A stretch of 64,000 nt of DNA from Bifidobacterium animalis subsp. animalis ATCC 25527 (GTDB lineage: Bacteria > Actinomycetota > Actinomycetes > Actinomycetales > Bifidobacteriaceae): NCBI RefSeq assembly GCF_000260715.1, contig NC_017834.1, positions 434,001 to 498,000 of the forward strand, written 5' to 3'. The position numbers and the translations under genes were made by a program. Shown one piece after another: positions 17,043 to 25,900 of this stretch. The notes beneath the pieces were generated by a model that ran no database searches, was not told where the DNA came from, and saw only the letters and a list, made by a program, of their open reading frames with translations. Within the stretch, counting starts at the first letter, position 1. Every line of letters begins with the position of its first letter.

Positions 17043-18671
17043 ATGACGGACACCACCAGATCACCATGGCTCCCACACCTCACGCACGAACGCGACGGTT
17101 CGGCTACCTACCCGATCCGCTACCTCGCCACAGACAACGAATTCCTACCCGACATCACCTCGGCGCTGAGGAGCGCAAACGACGAGCCTCTCGACCCACT
17201 CGCGCTCTTCGTCGACACGCTGCTCAACAAACCGGCCGTCGACATCGATGGTCTGTTCGTGCTCCCCAAGAATCCCGAGCATGGCACCGAGGACATTACC
17301 GATGACGAGTACATTCTCGAGAACCGGCATTGGAAGAAGGGTGGCACTGCGGAATCTGAAAACAATGACGATAATTCGGGGGACGAGCCAGCCAATGGAA
17401 TGCTCGTGTTGAGCACGACGAATCTGGTGGGAATCATCTACAGCAGATCCGCGAGGGAACGCACGGCCGGCGATGTGCAGCTTTCGATCTCCTCGCGATT
17501 CTTCCGTGACGAGCGCGGGGACATCGCGCCAATCTGGCACGACTGGTTTCTCGCGTACATGATGCAGCGCGTGTTGCATGTGAATCTGTTGAGCGTGGAT
17601 TTCGAAGGCAGCCCGGAGCGTGCGTGGCGGCAGTTGCTCATGTGGATGTTCCCGCTGTACCTGAACAATGCGATGAGCAAGGGTGTTCTGCATCAATACG
17701 AGCGCCGCGAATACAATGATTCGAATCCGCGTGGGCGCATCGACATTGCACGGCACATCCGCGAGAACACGCCGTTCCTTGGAACGGTCGCGTACAGTCG
17801 GCGGGAGTATGATGCCGACAATCCGGTGACTGAACTGATTCGCCACACCATCGAAGCGATTGCGGCGAATGGCAGATTCGGTTCCGACATTCTGCACAAC
17901 AGTTCTGAGACGATCCGCCATGTCGAGGAGATCCGCAGGGTCACTCAGCGCTACGAGCAGGCGGAACGACAGCGTATTGTGCAGGAGAATCTGAAGCGGC
18001 CAGTGAGACATGCATTCTACGACGAGTACCGAGAATTGCAGAGTCTGTGCATCGCCATTCTCTCCCACCGTGGGCTTGATCCCAGCGATATCAAGGAAAA
18101 GGATGTGCATGGGATCCTGTTCGACTGCGCATGGCTGTGGGAGGAGTATCTCAACGTCGTGCTGCGGGAGCAAGGCATCGGGGTGATCCATCCGCAGAAC
18201 AAGACTGGAACACATGCGTATCATTTCATGACACGGGTGGAGGGAACAGATGACCACGCGGTCGGTAAGCCGCTCGGACTGATCTACCCGGATTATTTGC
18301 TCAGCGTTGATGGAGTAAATCTGGTAGCGGATGCGAAATACAAGCCGGAGCAGAACATCGGCGGACGGGACTACATGCAGGTGATCGCATATACGGCGAG
18401 GTTCGGCACGGGGAGCGGACTATATCTCTACCCGGGTTCTGACTTGGGTGCCGGCGGTTCCGTGGATGTGCGCGAGTATCTCCTATTTGGCGGATTCGAG
18501 CGGGAACGAGAGTCGAATCTGCGGGAAGAACCGGCGCTGTACACGGTCGGATTGGACGTGTCGGTGAAGGATTACTCCGCGGGTTATCGCGGGTATGTGG
18601 CATCCATGTATGAGCATGAGCGGAAATTCGCCGAGGAGATCAGGCGGATTGCGCAGAACAGGCATAGATAG
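17043..18671 (+). CDS. mcrC: McrC-type nuclease subunit of a type IV restriction system
   Basis: A 542-aa partner of McrB. The C-terminal half carries a PD-(D/E)XK core: an Asp in IYPDYLLSVDG and the DAKYK motif (about 422-427), followed by a Q in DYMQVIAYT, as in McrC/LlaJI nucleases. The N-terminal half (LLNKPAVDIDGLF onward) is the McrB-interacting region, longer than in E. coli McrC. The ATG lies 10 bases after the mcrB stop, so the two are cotranscribed. The pair should cleave incoming DNA with modified cytosine or a similar mark. A convergent terminator follows. Confidence 0.88.
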   Translation: MTDTTRSPWLPHLTHERDGSATYPIRYLATDNEFLPDITSALRSANDEPLDPLALFVDTLLNKPAVDIDGLFVLPKNPEHGTEDITDDEYILENRHWKKGGTAESENNDDNSGDEPANGMLVLSTTNLVGIIYSRSARERTAGDVQLSISSRFFRDERGDIAPIWHDWFLAYMMQRVLHVNLLSVDFEGSPERAWRQLLMWMFPLYLNNAMSKGVLHQYERREYNDSNPRGRIDIARHIRENTPFLGTVAYSRREYDADNPVTELIRHTIEAIAANGRFGSDILHNSSETIRHVEEIRRVTQRYEQAERQRIVQENLKRPVRHAFYDEYRELQSLCIAILSHRGLDPSDIKEKDVHGILFDCAWLWEEYLNVVLREQGIGVIHPQNKTGTHAYHFMTRVEGTDDHAVGKPLGLIYPDYLLSVDGVNLVADAKYKPEQNIGGRDYMQVIAYTARFGTGSGLYLYPGSDLGAGGSVDVREYLLFGGFERERESNLREEPALYTVGLDVSVKDYSAGYRGYVASMYEHERKFAEEIRRIAQNRHR

Positions 18672-18737
18672 ATAAGGTGCCTTGGGAAACCCCGACATCT
18701 AGGTGTCGCCAACTGTGGGGAATTTCTGCGCATCTAT

Positions 18738-18780
18738 GCGAAGGCCCGACAGTCATCGGTTCTGACTGTCGGGCCTTCGC
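18738..18780. terminator. Bidirectional terminator between mcrC and the zinc lipoprotein gene
   Basis: Bases 18738-18755 and 18763-18780 form a perfect 18-bp stem with a 7-base loop, placed between convergent genes. T-runs are weak on both sides, as for the 12.04-kb hairpin. Confidence 0.65.
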
Positions 18781-18793
18781 AAGTGAGCTGCCG

Positions 18794-19714
18794 TCACTTC
18801 TTTGCGGCTGGGCCCTTCTGCGTGGCCTGGATCTGCTCGGCGATCGCCTTCAGCCATTCGTTGAGCGTCTTGTACTGACTGGGCATCTGCTCGGTGATGT
18901 CGACCACCGGGACGTTGCCCGAGTCCGCCGCGTCCGTCAGCTGGTCGCTCAACTGGGACTTCTCCTGCGAGTTTGCAATCAACATCTTCATGTCGCCCTT
19001 CTTGAGCGCCTCGGTGAAGCTCTTGATGTCGGACGCCGTGGGTTCGCTCTCGTTGCTCGTCGCGTTCTTGTATCCCTTCGGCGTGACGTCGGTCATACCC
19101 ATGTCCTGCGCGAGGTAGTCGCCCACCGACTCTATGGCGCCGTACGGCATCTTGCCGTCGGCCTGCGCGACAGTCTGGAGCTGCGCTTCAAGCTCGTCCT
19201 CCTCGGTATGCCAATCCTTGTTGAGCTTCTCGAATTCCGCCTTCTCGCTTGGCATGAGTTTGATGTAGGCGGCGGTGATCTCATCCGCCGTCTTGTTGCG
19301 TACGGCGGCGGAGAACCACACATGCGGATTGTCGCCGGTCTTCTTGCCTCCCGCGGCGGCCGCGTCGATCACGATCGCTTTGGACTGGCCGGCCGCCTTC
19401 GCCGCCCACTCGTCGTAGCCAGCGCCGTTGAGTATCGCGACCTGCGCATGCTGGAACTTGGAGATGTCGTTGGTCGAAGGCTCGTAATCGTGCGCATCGG
19501 TGCCGGTGTTGTTGAGGATGCTGGTGACGTCCACATACCGGCCGCCGAGTTGCTTGGCCACGGATCCCCACACGTTCGTCGAGGCAATCACCGTGATCAC
19601 CTTCTCCTTGTCAATCTGGGTGTCTCCAGCCCTTGAGCTCGAGCAGCCGGCCATCGCGAATATGGTGGCCAATGCGGCGAGCAGAATCGTGAGTGTGCGC
19701 AACAGTCTCTTCAT
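18794..19714 (-). CDS. znuA: Zinc/manganese ABC transporter substrate-binding lipoprotein (ZnuA-like)
   Basis: A cluster A-I metal-binding lipoprotein of 306 aa. The lipobox is MAGC with Cys24. Likely metal ligands are His75 in AHDYEPS, His130 in NPHVWFS and Glu194 at the place where many homologues have a third His. The last ligand region is near NSQEKSQLSD. The start is the ATG at 19714 after GGAGA; an upstream in-frame ATG gives five extra residues. No permease or ATPase gene is adjacent, so it must serve a transporter encoded elsewhere. A Zur/Fur-like palindrome upstream supports metal-dependent repression. Confidence 0.88.
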   Translation of the reverse strand: MKRLLRTLTILLAALATIFAMAGCSSSRAGDTQIDKEKVITVIASTNVWGSVAKQLGGRYVDVTSILNNTGTDAHDYEPSTNDISKFQHAQVAILNGAGYDEWAAKAAGQSKAIVIDAAAAGGKKTGDNPHVWFSAAVRNKTADEITAAYIKLMPSEKAEFEKLNKDWHTEEDELEAQLQTVAQADGKMPYGAIESVGDYLAQDMGMTDVTPKGYKNATSNESEPTASDIKSFTEALKKGDMKMLIANSQEKSQLSDQLTDAADSGNVPVVDITEQMPSQYKTLNEWLKAIAEQIQATQKGPAAKK

Positions 19715-19796
19715 ATATTCATTCTCCATTCCAGGGTTTCTTCGAGTCTAACGGCATATGCAATGCCGTTGTATCTGTTTGCAGATTAGCAGAAAG

Positions 19797-19811
19797 TGAG
19801 AATCGTTCTCA
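19797..19811 (-). promoter_or_regulatory. Zur/Fur-like operator for znuA
   Basis: TGAGAA-TCG-TTCTCA is a perfect 6-3-6 inverted repeat about 85 bases before the znuA start. It resembles the 15-bp core of actinobacterial Zur boxes (TGAAAATGATTTTCA type). Repression by Zur at high zinc is inferred. Confidence 0.65.
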
Positions 19812-19904
19812 ATAGCAGTGTTGCGACACGCCGAGGTTCACGAAATCCGCCGATGTGGTTCATTTGTCGAGATGGCTGTGTACGTTAATTCCCGTAAACC
19901 ACAG

Positions 19905-20035
19905 ACCGTTGGTTGAGCCGTGCGAACGGTTCAATAATTTGGTTCAAGCCAACGCAGGTTGAGAAACATACTCCCGTCATCGGGAAGCCGATTGCGGCTG
20001 GATGATGCTCTGCCTGTGTGCAGGGCTATTTTTTT
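19905..20035 (+). ncRNA. Ribosomal protein L10 leader
   Basis: The rplJ leader contains CGTTGG pairing with CCAACG around GAACGGTTC and ends in ACGCAGGTTGAG, the shape of the bacterial L10 leader that binds the L10(L12)4 complex. An attenuator-like hairpin with a T-run follows before the rplJ ribosome-binding site. The exact 5' end is not certain. Confidence 0.65.
20007..20035 (+). terminator. Attenuator in the rplJL leader
   Basis: GCTCTGC (20007-20013) pairs with GCAGGGC (20020-20026), followed by TATTTTTTT. It lies inside the leader, about 45 bases before the rplJ start. Conditional termination when L10 is in excess is the expected role. Confidence 0.7.
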
Positions 20036-20081
20036 GCCCGTGCTTGTTCCGAAGTCAACGGCCGACTTAGGAAGGAACGCC

Positions 20082-20603
20082 ATGAAGAGGCCCGAAAAGG
20101 AAGCGGTGGTTGCCGAGCTTACGGAACAGTTCCGTAACGCCAGCGCAGTCTACCTGACCGAGTACCGCGGGCTTACCGTTCCGCAGATCTCCGATCTGCG
20201 CGAAAAGCTAGGCCGCGATACTTCCTATACCGTGGCAAAGAACACGCTGTTCCGCATCGCTGCCAAGGAAGCTGGCATTGAGGGTCTCGACGAGATGCTC
20301 AAGGGTCCTTCCGCCGTTGTCTTCGTCGATGGAGACTTCATTGAGGCCGCGAAGGTGCTGCGTGACTTCGCCAAGACCAACAAGGCTCTGATCGTCAAGG
20401 GCGGTTTCGCAGACGGAACCGTGTACGACGCAGAAGGCGCCAAGCAGCTCGCAGACCTCAAGTCTCGTCCGGAACTGCTTGCCGAACTCGCCGGCGCGCT
20501 CAAGGGCACCATGTCCAAGGCCGCCTACCTGTTCAACGCGCTGCCCACGAAGGTCGTTCGCACGATCGACGCCCTGCGCGACAAGCAGGAGAAGGCTGCC
20601 TGA
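20082..20603 (+). CDS. rplJ: Ribosomal protein L10
   Basis: L10, 173 aa, the base of the ribosomal stalk that carries L7/L12 dimers. The N-terminal KEAVVAELTEQF and the family segment YRGLTVPQISDLRE are visible, followed by YTVAKNTLFRIAAKE. The ATG at 20082 follows AGGAAGG; upstream in-frame codons lie in the leader. rplL follows after 110 bases in the same operon. The product probably represses its own operon by binding the leader. Confidence 0.97.
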   Translation: MKRPEKEAVVAELTEQFRNASAVYLTEYRGLTVPQISDLREKLGRDTSYTVAKNTLFRIAAKEAGIEGLDEMLKGPSAVVFVDGDFIEAAKVLRDFAKTNKALIVKGGFADGTVYDAEGAKQLADLKSRPELLAELAGALKGTMSKAAYLFNALPTKVVRTIDALRDKQEKAA

Positions 20604-20713
20604 GACCCATCGCCTCGCGGCGTGAGTCTTGTATTTTCCGGAACACAACAAAATTTGAGGTGTTGGCCACAACCCAATAATCCGGTCAACGCCATGATTG
20701 AAAGGAAGCCATA

Positions 20714-21094
20714 ATGGCTAAGTTCACCCAGGATGAACTCCTCGAAGCTTTCGGCGAGATGACCCTCGTTGAGCTGTCCGACTTCGTCAAGGCCTTCGAA
20801 GAGAAGTTCGACGTCGAAGCCGCTGCTCCGGTCGCCGCTGTCGCCGCCGCCGCTCCGGGCGCTGCCCCGGCCGAGGAGGAGAAGGATGAGTTCGACGTCA
20901 TCCTCTCCGCCGTTGGCGACAAGAAGATTCAGGTCATCAAGGCCGTCCGCGCCATCACCAACCTCGGTCTGGCCGAGGCCAAGGCTCTCGTTGACGGCGC
21001 TCCGAAGCCGGTTCTCGAGAACGCCAAGAAGGAAGACGCTGAGAAGGCCAAGGCTCAGCTCGAAGAGGCTGGCGCCACCGTCGAACTCAAGTGA
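20714..21094 (+). CDS. rplL: Ribosomal protein L7/L12
   Basis: L7/L12, 126 aa. It has an N-terminal dimerisation domain (about 1-35), an Ala/Pro hinge ([17 protein letters not shown]) and a C-terminal factor-binding domain ([19 protein letters not shown] and [14 protein letters not shown]). A GAAAGGAAG ribosome-binding site precedes the ATG. It is the stalk protein that recruits EF-G and EF-Tu. Confidence 0.98.
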   Translation: MAKFTQDELLEAFGEMTLVELSDFVKAFEEKFDVEAAAPVAAVAAAAPGAAPAEEEKDEFDVILSAVGDKKIQVIKAVRAITNLGLAEAKALVDGAPKPVLENAKKEDAEKAKAQLEEAGATVELK

Positions 21095-21141
21095 TCTGTG
21101 CGGCTTGGCCGCATGACACCGCGTTCGCAACCTAGGTTGCA

Positions 21142-21174
21142 AGAGGCTCCCGCATATATGCGGGAGCCTCTTTT
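21142..21174 (+). terminator. Terminator of rplJL
   Basis: AGAGGCTCCCGCA pairs with TGCGGGAGCCTCT across a TATA loop, followed by TTTCTT. Confidence 0.88.
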
Positions 21175-21317
21175 CTTACCCTGTAGCGAGAAAACTCCGC
21201 TCAATCACCCCGGTTGCACGGTTTTGTTCACTTGATTGGTAGAATTGCTACAGACAAGAGGCGAGCGCGAATCGCAAATACCAATACGACGGCGAACGCA
21301 GGAAAGGGTGGCCAACG

Positions 21318-22952
21318 GTGAGCAGCGAGCAGGGTGCTACAACCAGGTGGGTGATTCTTGTAGATGGCACACAATTGGCGAGTGTGGAGCCCGGCACAAC
21401 CGTGGAGATCGGCCGCAAGCCGTTGCGACCGTTGCCGAACGACGGCAAGAGACGCGTCGAGATTCTCGATGACTCCCGCTCGGTGTCGAAAAGGCATGCC
21501 CAGCTCATGGTGGCGCTCGATGGCCGTGCCTTTCTGCGTGACCTGAACTCCACGAACGGAACCTTCGTGGTGCGTGCCGGCGACGAGCTCGTGCGGCTGC
21601 AGGGCGGCGTCGATTACCCGCTGCAGTCGGATTCCGTGCATGTGCAGTTCGGCGACGTGCCCGTGGATTTCGCCAAGTTCATCGAAGACGACGATTCTAC
21701 GAAAGACGACGCACCGGTGGTCAATCTGTTCGACTATGCAGCGGAAGGTTCGTCGAACGAGCCCGAGGCGGCAGACATGTCGGTGGACGACATTCTCAAT
21801 CTGCGTGCTGGAGAGCCCACCGACATTTTCAATGCGAGCCTGGTGCGCGCGCGTGCCAAGCGCATGCATGACGCCGAACAGCAGTCGTTCGTGCCGTTCA
21901 CGCAGCCGATCAACCCGTTGCCGATGCAGGATTTCGACGACAGTGATGCCGGCGGTGCCGCGCCACGCGATCTGTTCGCCGATGCCAAGGACGTCGCTGA
22001 AGGTAAGATTTCGGAGCCGGCGGCTGCCCAGGAATATCCATACATTCCGAAGATGTCCGACAAGCCGAAGCATGCCGGCGCTCCTGCCGACCGTCTGATC
22101 AGCGTGAGCGAACTCGCCTCGGCGCATCCGAGAAGCATGCCACAGCCTCAGGAGAACATGCCGGAGCCTGCTGCGGAAGTGGACCACGCCGTATCCGAGC
22201 CGATCGTGGTGGAGCAGACCTCCGTCACGGAGGAGACGACACAGGAAGAACCTGCCGAGCCGGTCGCCGCAGAGCCCGCTGCGCAGGGCATTGGCGAGCA
22301 CGGCGAGAGCGTGCAGCCATCTGTGAATGCACCCGCTGTTGAGGAGCCGGACGGGAATGCGGAGGAATCCGCGGCAGCTAGTGAGCAGGCGCCCGTAGAC
22401 GACGAGGAATCGCGCCGGAATGAGGAACCCTCCGGATCTGCAGGCACCACCTCCGACGAAGCTGCATCGGAAACGGAAGTGAATGGCGACATCGCGTCAC
22501 TCGCCGCGCAGGATGTGTCGCAGGACGAACAGGAATTGCGCGACGACAACGCACCCGAGGTGGCGACGGTGACGGTGGATGCCGCGGACGTGGACTACTC
22601 CCGGTTCCAACGGCATGACGAGCCGCAGACGGACGAGTCTGCAGAGGGGGAATACGAGCCGGCGTTCGAACCCGGATCGGTGTTCGAGAAGGTGGCGAAC
22701 GGCGATTTCGCCAAGCCGGAGCCGCTGGTCTCGGTGGCAGGGTTCACCTCGGACGATGCGCGGCGCAGCGACGACTTCTCGGAGCAGTTCGAAATGGCAC
22801 GACACCCGGAACTGCTGCCGTTCCTGGCCATGAACCCGTCGCTGTACGACGACCTGTACACATGGCTCGCCGCACAGGGCAATGCGGATATTGACGAGGC
22901 GCTCAGCAAGAACGCAGGATACGAAGACTATCGCAAGGCGATGGGGAAGTGA
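21318..22952 (+). CDS. FHA-domain protein with C-terminal variant leucine-rich repeat
   Basis: A 544-aa cytoplasmic protein. The N-terminal FHA domain (about 10-95) has the phosphothreonine-binding residues: GRK near 35, SVSKRHAQL and NSTNGTF. A long acidic, low-complexity linker (about 270-440, rich in E, P, A and V) follows. The C-terminal about 50 residues (ARHPELLPFLAMNPSLYDDLYTWL in shortened form ARHPELLPFLAMN) resemble the LRV-type repeat of bifidobacterial signalling proteins. The GTG start at 21318 follows AGGAAAGG. It is coupled to the large helicase-like gene, whose start lies at its stop. FHA proteins read Ser/Thr kinase signals, so the operon may be under kinase control; no kinase is in the window. 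Confidence 0.82.
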   Translation: MSSEQGATTRWVILVDGTQLASVEPGTTVEIGRKPLRPLPNDGKRRVEILDDSRSVSKRHAQLMVALDGRAFLRDLNSTNGTFVVRAGDELVRLQGGVDYPLQSDSVHVQFGDVPVDFAKFIEDDDSTKDDAPVVNLFDYAAEGSSNEPEAADMSVDDILNLRAGEPTDIFNASLVRARAKRMHDAEQQSFVPFTQPINPLPMQDFDDSDAGGAAPRDLFADAKDVAEGKISEPAAAQEYPYIPKMSDKPKHAGAPADRLISVSELASAHPRSMPQPQENMPEPAAEVDHAVSEPIVVEQTSVTEETTQEEPAEPVAAEPAAQGIGEHGESVQPSVNAPAVEEPDGNAEESAAASEQAPVDDEESRRNEEPSGSAGTTSDEAASETEVNGDIASLAAQDVSQDEQELRDDNAPEVATVTVDAADVDYSRFQRHDEPQTDESAEGEYEPAFEPGSVFEKVANGDFAKPEPLVSVAGFTSDDARRSDDFSEQFEMARHPELLPFLAMNPSLYDDLYTWLAAQGNADIDEALSKNAGYEDYRKAMGK

Positions 22953-22957
22953 GCTCG

Positions 22958-25900
22958 ATGTCGAACACCGATACACCAGAAACGAAGGCCCCTACGAGCG
23001 GTTCCATAGACAAGTTGCGCCACTGGCGTGACGAATACAGGGCGAGCCTCATGGCCTCGCCGTTGGAGGACGTGAACCAGCTGAGCGCCAAGCTCGACCT
23101 GACCCATGCGCACCCCTCGGGCATCTCACAGCTGTTCGCCAGCGGAAGCGCCCCGTTGCATTCGCTGTTCCGCGACAGCGGCATGCTGCGTGCGGCGGCA
23201 CGGCGTACCGAGCGTGTGCTCGACGACCAAAGCGCCAAGAAGCGCATCAGCGGCGTTGCCGAGCTCTCCCTGGTGGTGGGCGTGGCCACGTGGAAGGGCA
23301 ACAAGATGCCGGTGCTGCTCTACCCTGTCGAGGTGGTGCGTGACGGCACTCCCGTGGAGAACCATACGACGATCACCTTCACCGGTCATGTGCGCCTGAA
23401 CTCGGCCTTCCTCAATGCCATGCGCGAGAACGGTGTGAATCTCGACGAGCGCGCGCTGTTCGATGGCTCGAACTATGCCAGCGGCACGCCAGAGACGGCT
23501 GCCGTATTCGCGGTCATCACGAAGGTGGCGCAACAGGTGTTCGCCGACTTCTCTATCGAACGGCAGATCATTCTCGGCTGCTTCGTCGACCCATCCACAC
23601 AGATCCTCATGGAAAGCCGCATGATCATCGAGCGGCTGGCACGTGGTCCGATCAACAATGTCATGCTCAATGCCCTGGCCGGCTACCCGGAAGCCATCGA
23701 GCAACTTTCGCGGATCACTCTGCCACCGTATAGCCCCTTCGACGGCGACCCCCACTCCGAATACGAGGTGGGCGATGTCGACAACACCGTGCGTTATGCC
23801 GCCAACATGGCGGCCGCCGGCCATTCGCTGTTCGTCGACGGCACATTGGGCAACGACACCGCCGAGCAGGCCGCGTCGATCGCCTCCCGTTGCATCATGG
23901 CCGGCCGGTCCGTGCTCTACGTGCCATGCGTCACCTCGCAGAAGCGTACGTTCGCCATGCTCATGAAGGCCAACGAATTGGGCGAGCAATTGCTCGACGT
24001 GGCCAACCCGAACGCCAATGCGGCCATCGACCACCAGCTCATCAGCGCGGTGGGCTACCAGCAGGGCGTCGCCACCTCGCGTTTCGAACAGCTCGCCGAT
24101 GAACTCGTGGGCGTCCGATCCCGCCTCACCCGCTATCTGGGCGACCTGCACGGCGTGAACCAGACGTGGGGCGTCTCGGCATACCAGACGATCCAGAACC
24201 TCGCCAGCATCTCCGAGCTGCCGGCACACCCGATGACCCGCGTACGTCTCACGAAGGAATGCGCGCTCGCCATAGGCAAATCGCTGGATGAGTGGGCCAA
24301 GAAGCTCGAACGTGCCGGTGAACTCGGCGAATACTCGGTGGGGCCCGATGACACTGCATGGTACGGTGCCTCGCTGTACAGCGAGGAGGAGGCCATCGAT
24401 GCCTACCAACGTGTGGTGAACGTGCTGCGATCCCTGCTGCCGGCCACGCGTGAACAGGTCACCACCACCGTGAAGGTGTGCGGCTTCTCGATTCCGCAGA
24501 CCGCCGATGAGTGGAGCAAGCAGGTCACCGTGCTCAAGAACCTGCGCCGTGTGCTTGACGTGTTCCAGCCCGAGATATTCGAGCGTGACATCGATGCGAT
24601 GATCGAGGCTACGGAGTCGAAGCAGGAGCGCAAGACGAACGATTCCCAGATGGGCTTCTGGGATCGCCGCAGGCACATCAAGGAAGCCAAGAGCATGCTG
24701 CGCGTGGGAGCCCAGGTGGAGGACCTGCACGAGGCACTGCTGGTGGTGAAGCGTCAGGGTGAGCAGTGGCGTCTGTTCGTGCCGCATGGCGGCTGGCCGG
24801 TGCTGCCGCCGAAGCTCGATGACATCATTGCCACCCAGGAACAGCTCATGAGCAATCTGACGGCCCTTGACACCGTGCTGTCCACCACACCGGCCGGCGC
24901 CGAGTTCCAGCAGCAGGACTTCAATGCATTGGAGGAACGTCTCAAGGCCCTATTCGACGATCGCAAGGCTCTCGACACCCTGCCGGAACGTTGCGTGATC
25001 GAACGTGAGCTCAAGCGCGCCGGCCTCGGTGAACTGGTGGACGACCTGCGCGAGCGCAAGGTCAAGGTGGACGCCGTGAGCAACGAGCTCAGACTGGCAT
25101 GGTGGACCACCGTGTTCGACGACATCGTGCATTCCTCGGCCATCATTTCGAACCAGGACGGCTCGGCGTTGCAGGCGGCCTCCGACCGCTTCGTGCAGGT
25201 GGATGTGGAGCATGTGCGCTCCATCGGCCCCATGATCATGCAGGAATCGATGCGCAGACTGTGCGATCTGCTGTTCTCCCGCACGCAGGAGGCCAACATG
25301 ATGCACACGGCTCTGGCGGGCACGTCGAGCATTTCACTGAGCCGCATCCATCAGGACCATCCGGAGATTCTCGCTGCCGCCAAGCCGGTGATCATGGCCA
25401 CGCCGGCCACGCTCGCGGCTGTGACGAATCCGACACCCATTGCCGACGTCGTGATTATCGATGCCGCGGCACACCTGCCGTCGGTGCTGCTGCTCAGCAT
25501 TCTGTGCCGTGCACGTCAGGTGGTCATCCTCGCGCATCGCAGCACGGTGACCAGTGAGGGCATTGGCATGCTCATGTCAATGCTGCCGAACATCTCGGTG
25601 GCCTCTCACCCCACCCGCCGTGATCCGCGCGTGAATCGTTTCCTCGAGGAACAGGGCTACGGCAAGGTGAACACCGATGTCGTGCGTGAACCGATGCAGG
25701 GCCATATACGCTTCCACAAGATCGAGGCCGCGGGCGTGCCGCTCATGGCCAGCGGACTCGTGGAAAGCAGCCAGCAGGAGATCGCCGAAGTGGTGCGCCT
25801 CATCACCCAGCGCGTGCAGACCTTCACCCTCGTGCCTCCGAGCTATCTGCTCACCGTGGTGTGCCTCACCTCCACGTTCCGCACCCGCTTAGGAGCTGAA

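Noticed and set aside
15195..18671. LlaJI-type restriction-modification system
   Set aside because: The NTPase and nuclease resemble LlaJI as well as McrBC, but no cytosine methyltransferase is adjacent, so a type IV system fits better.
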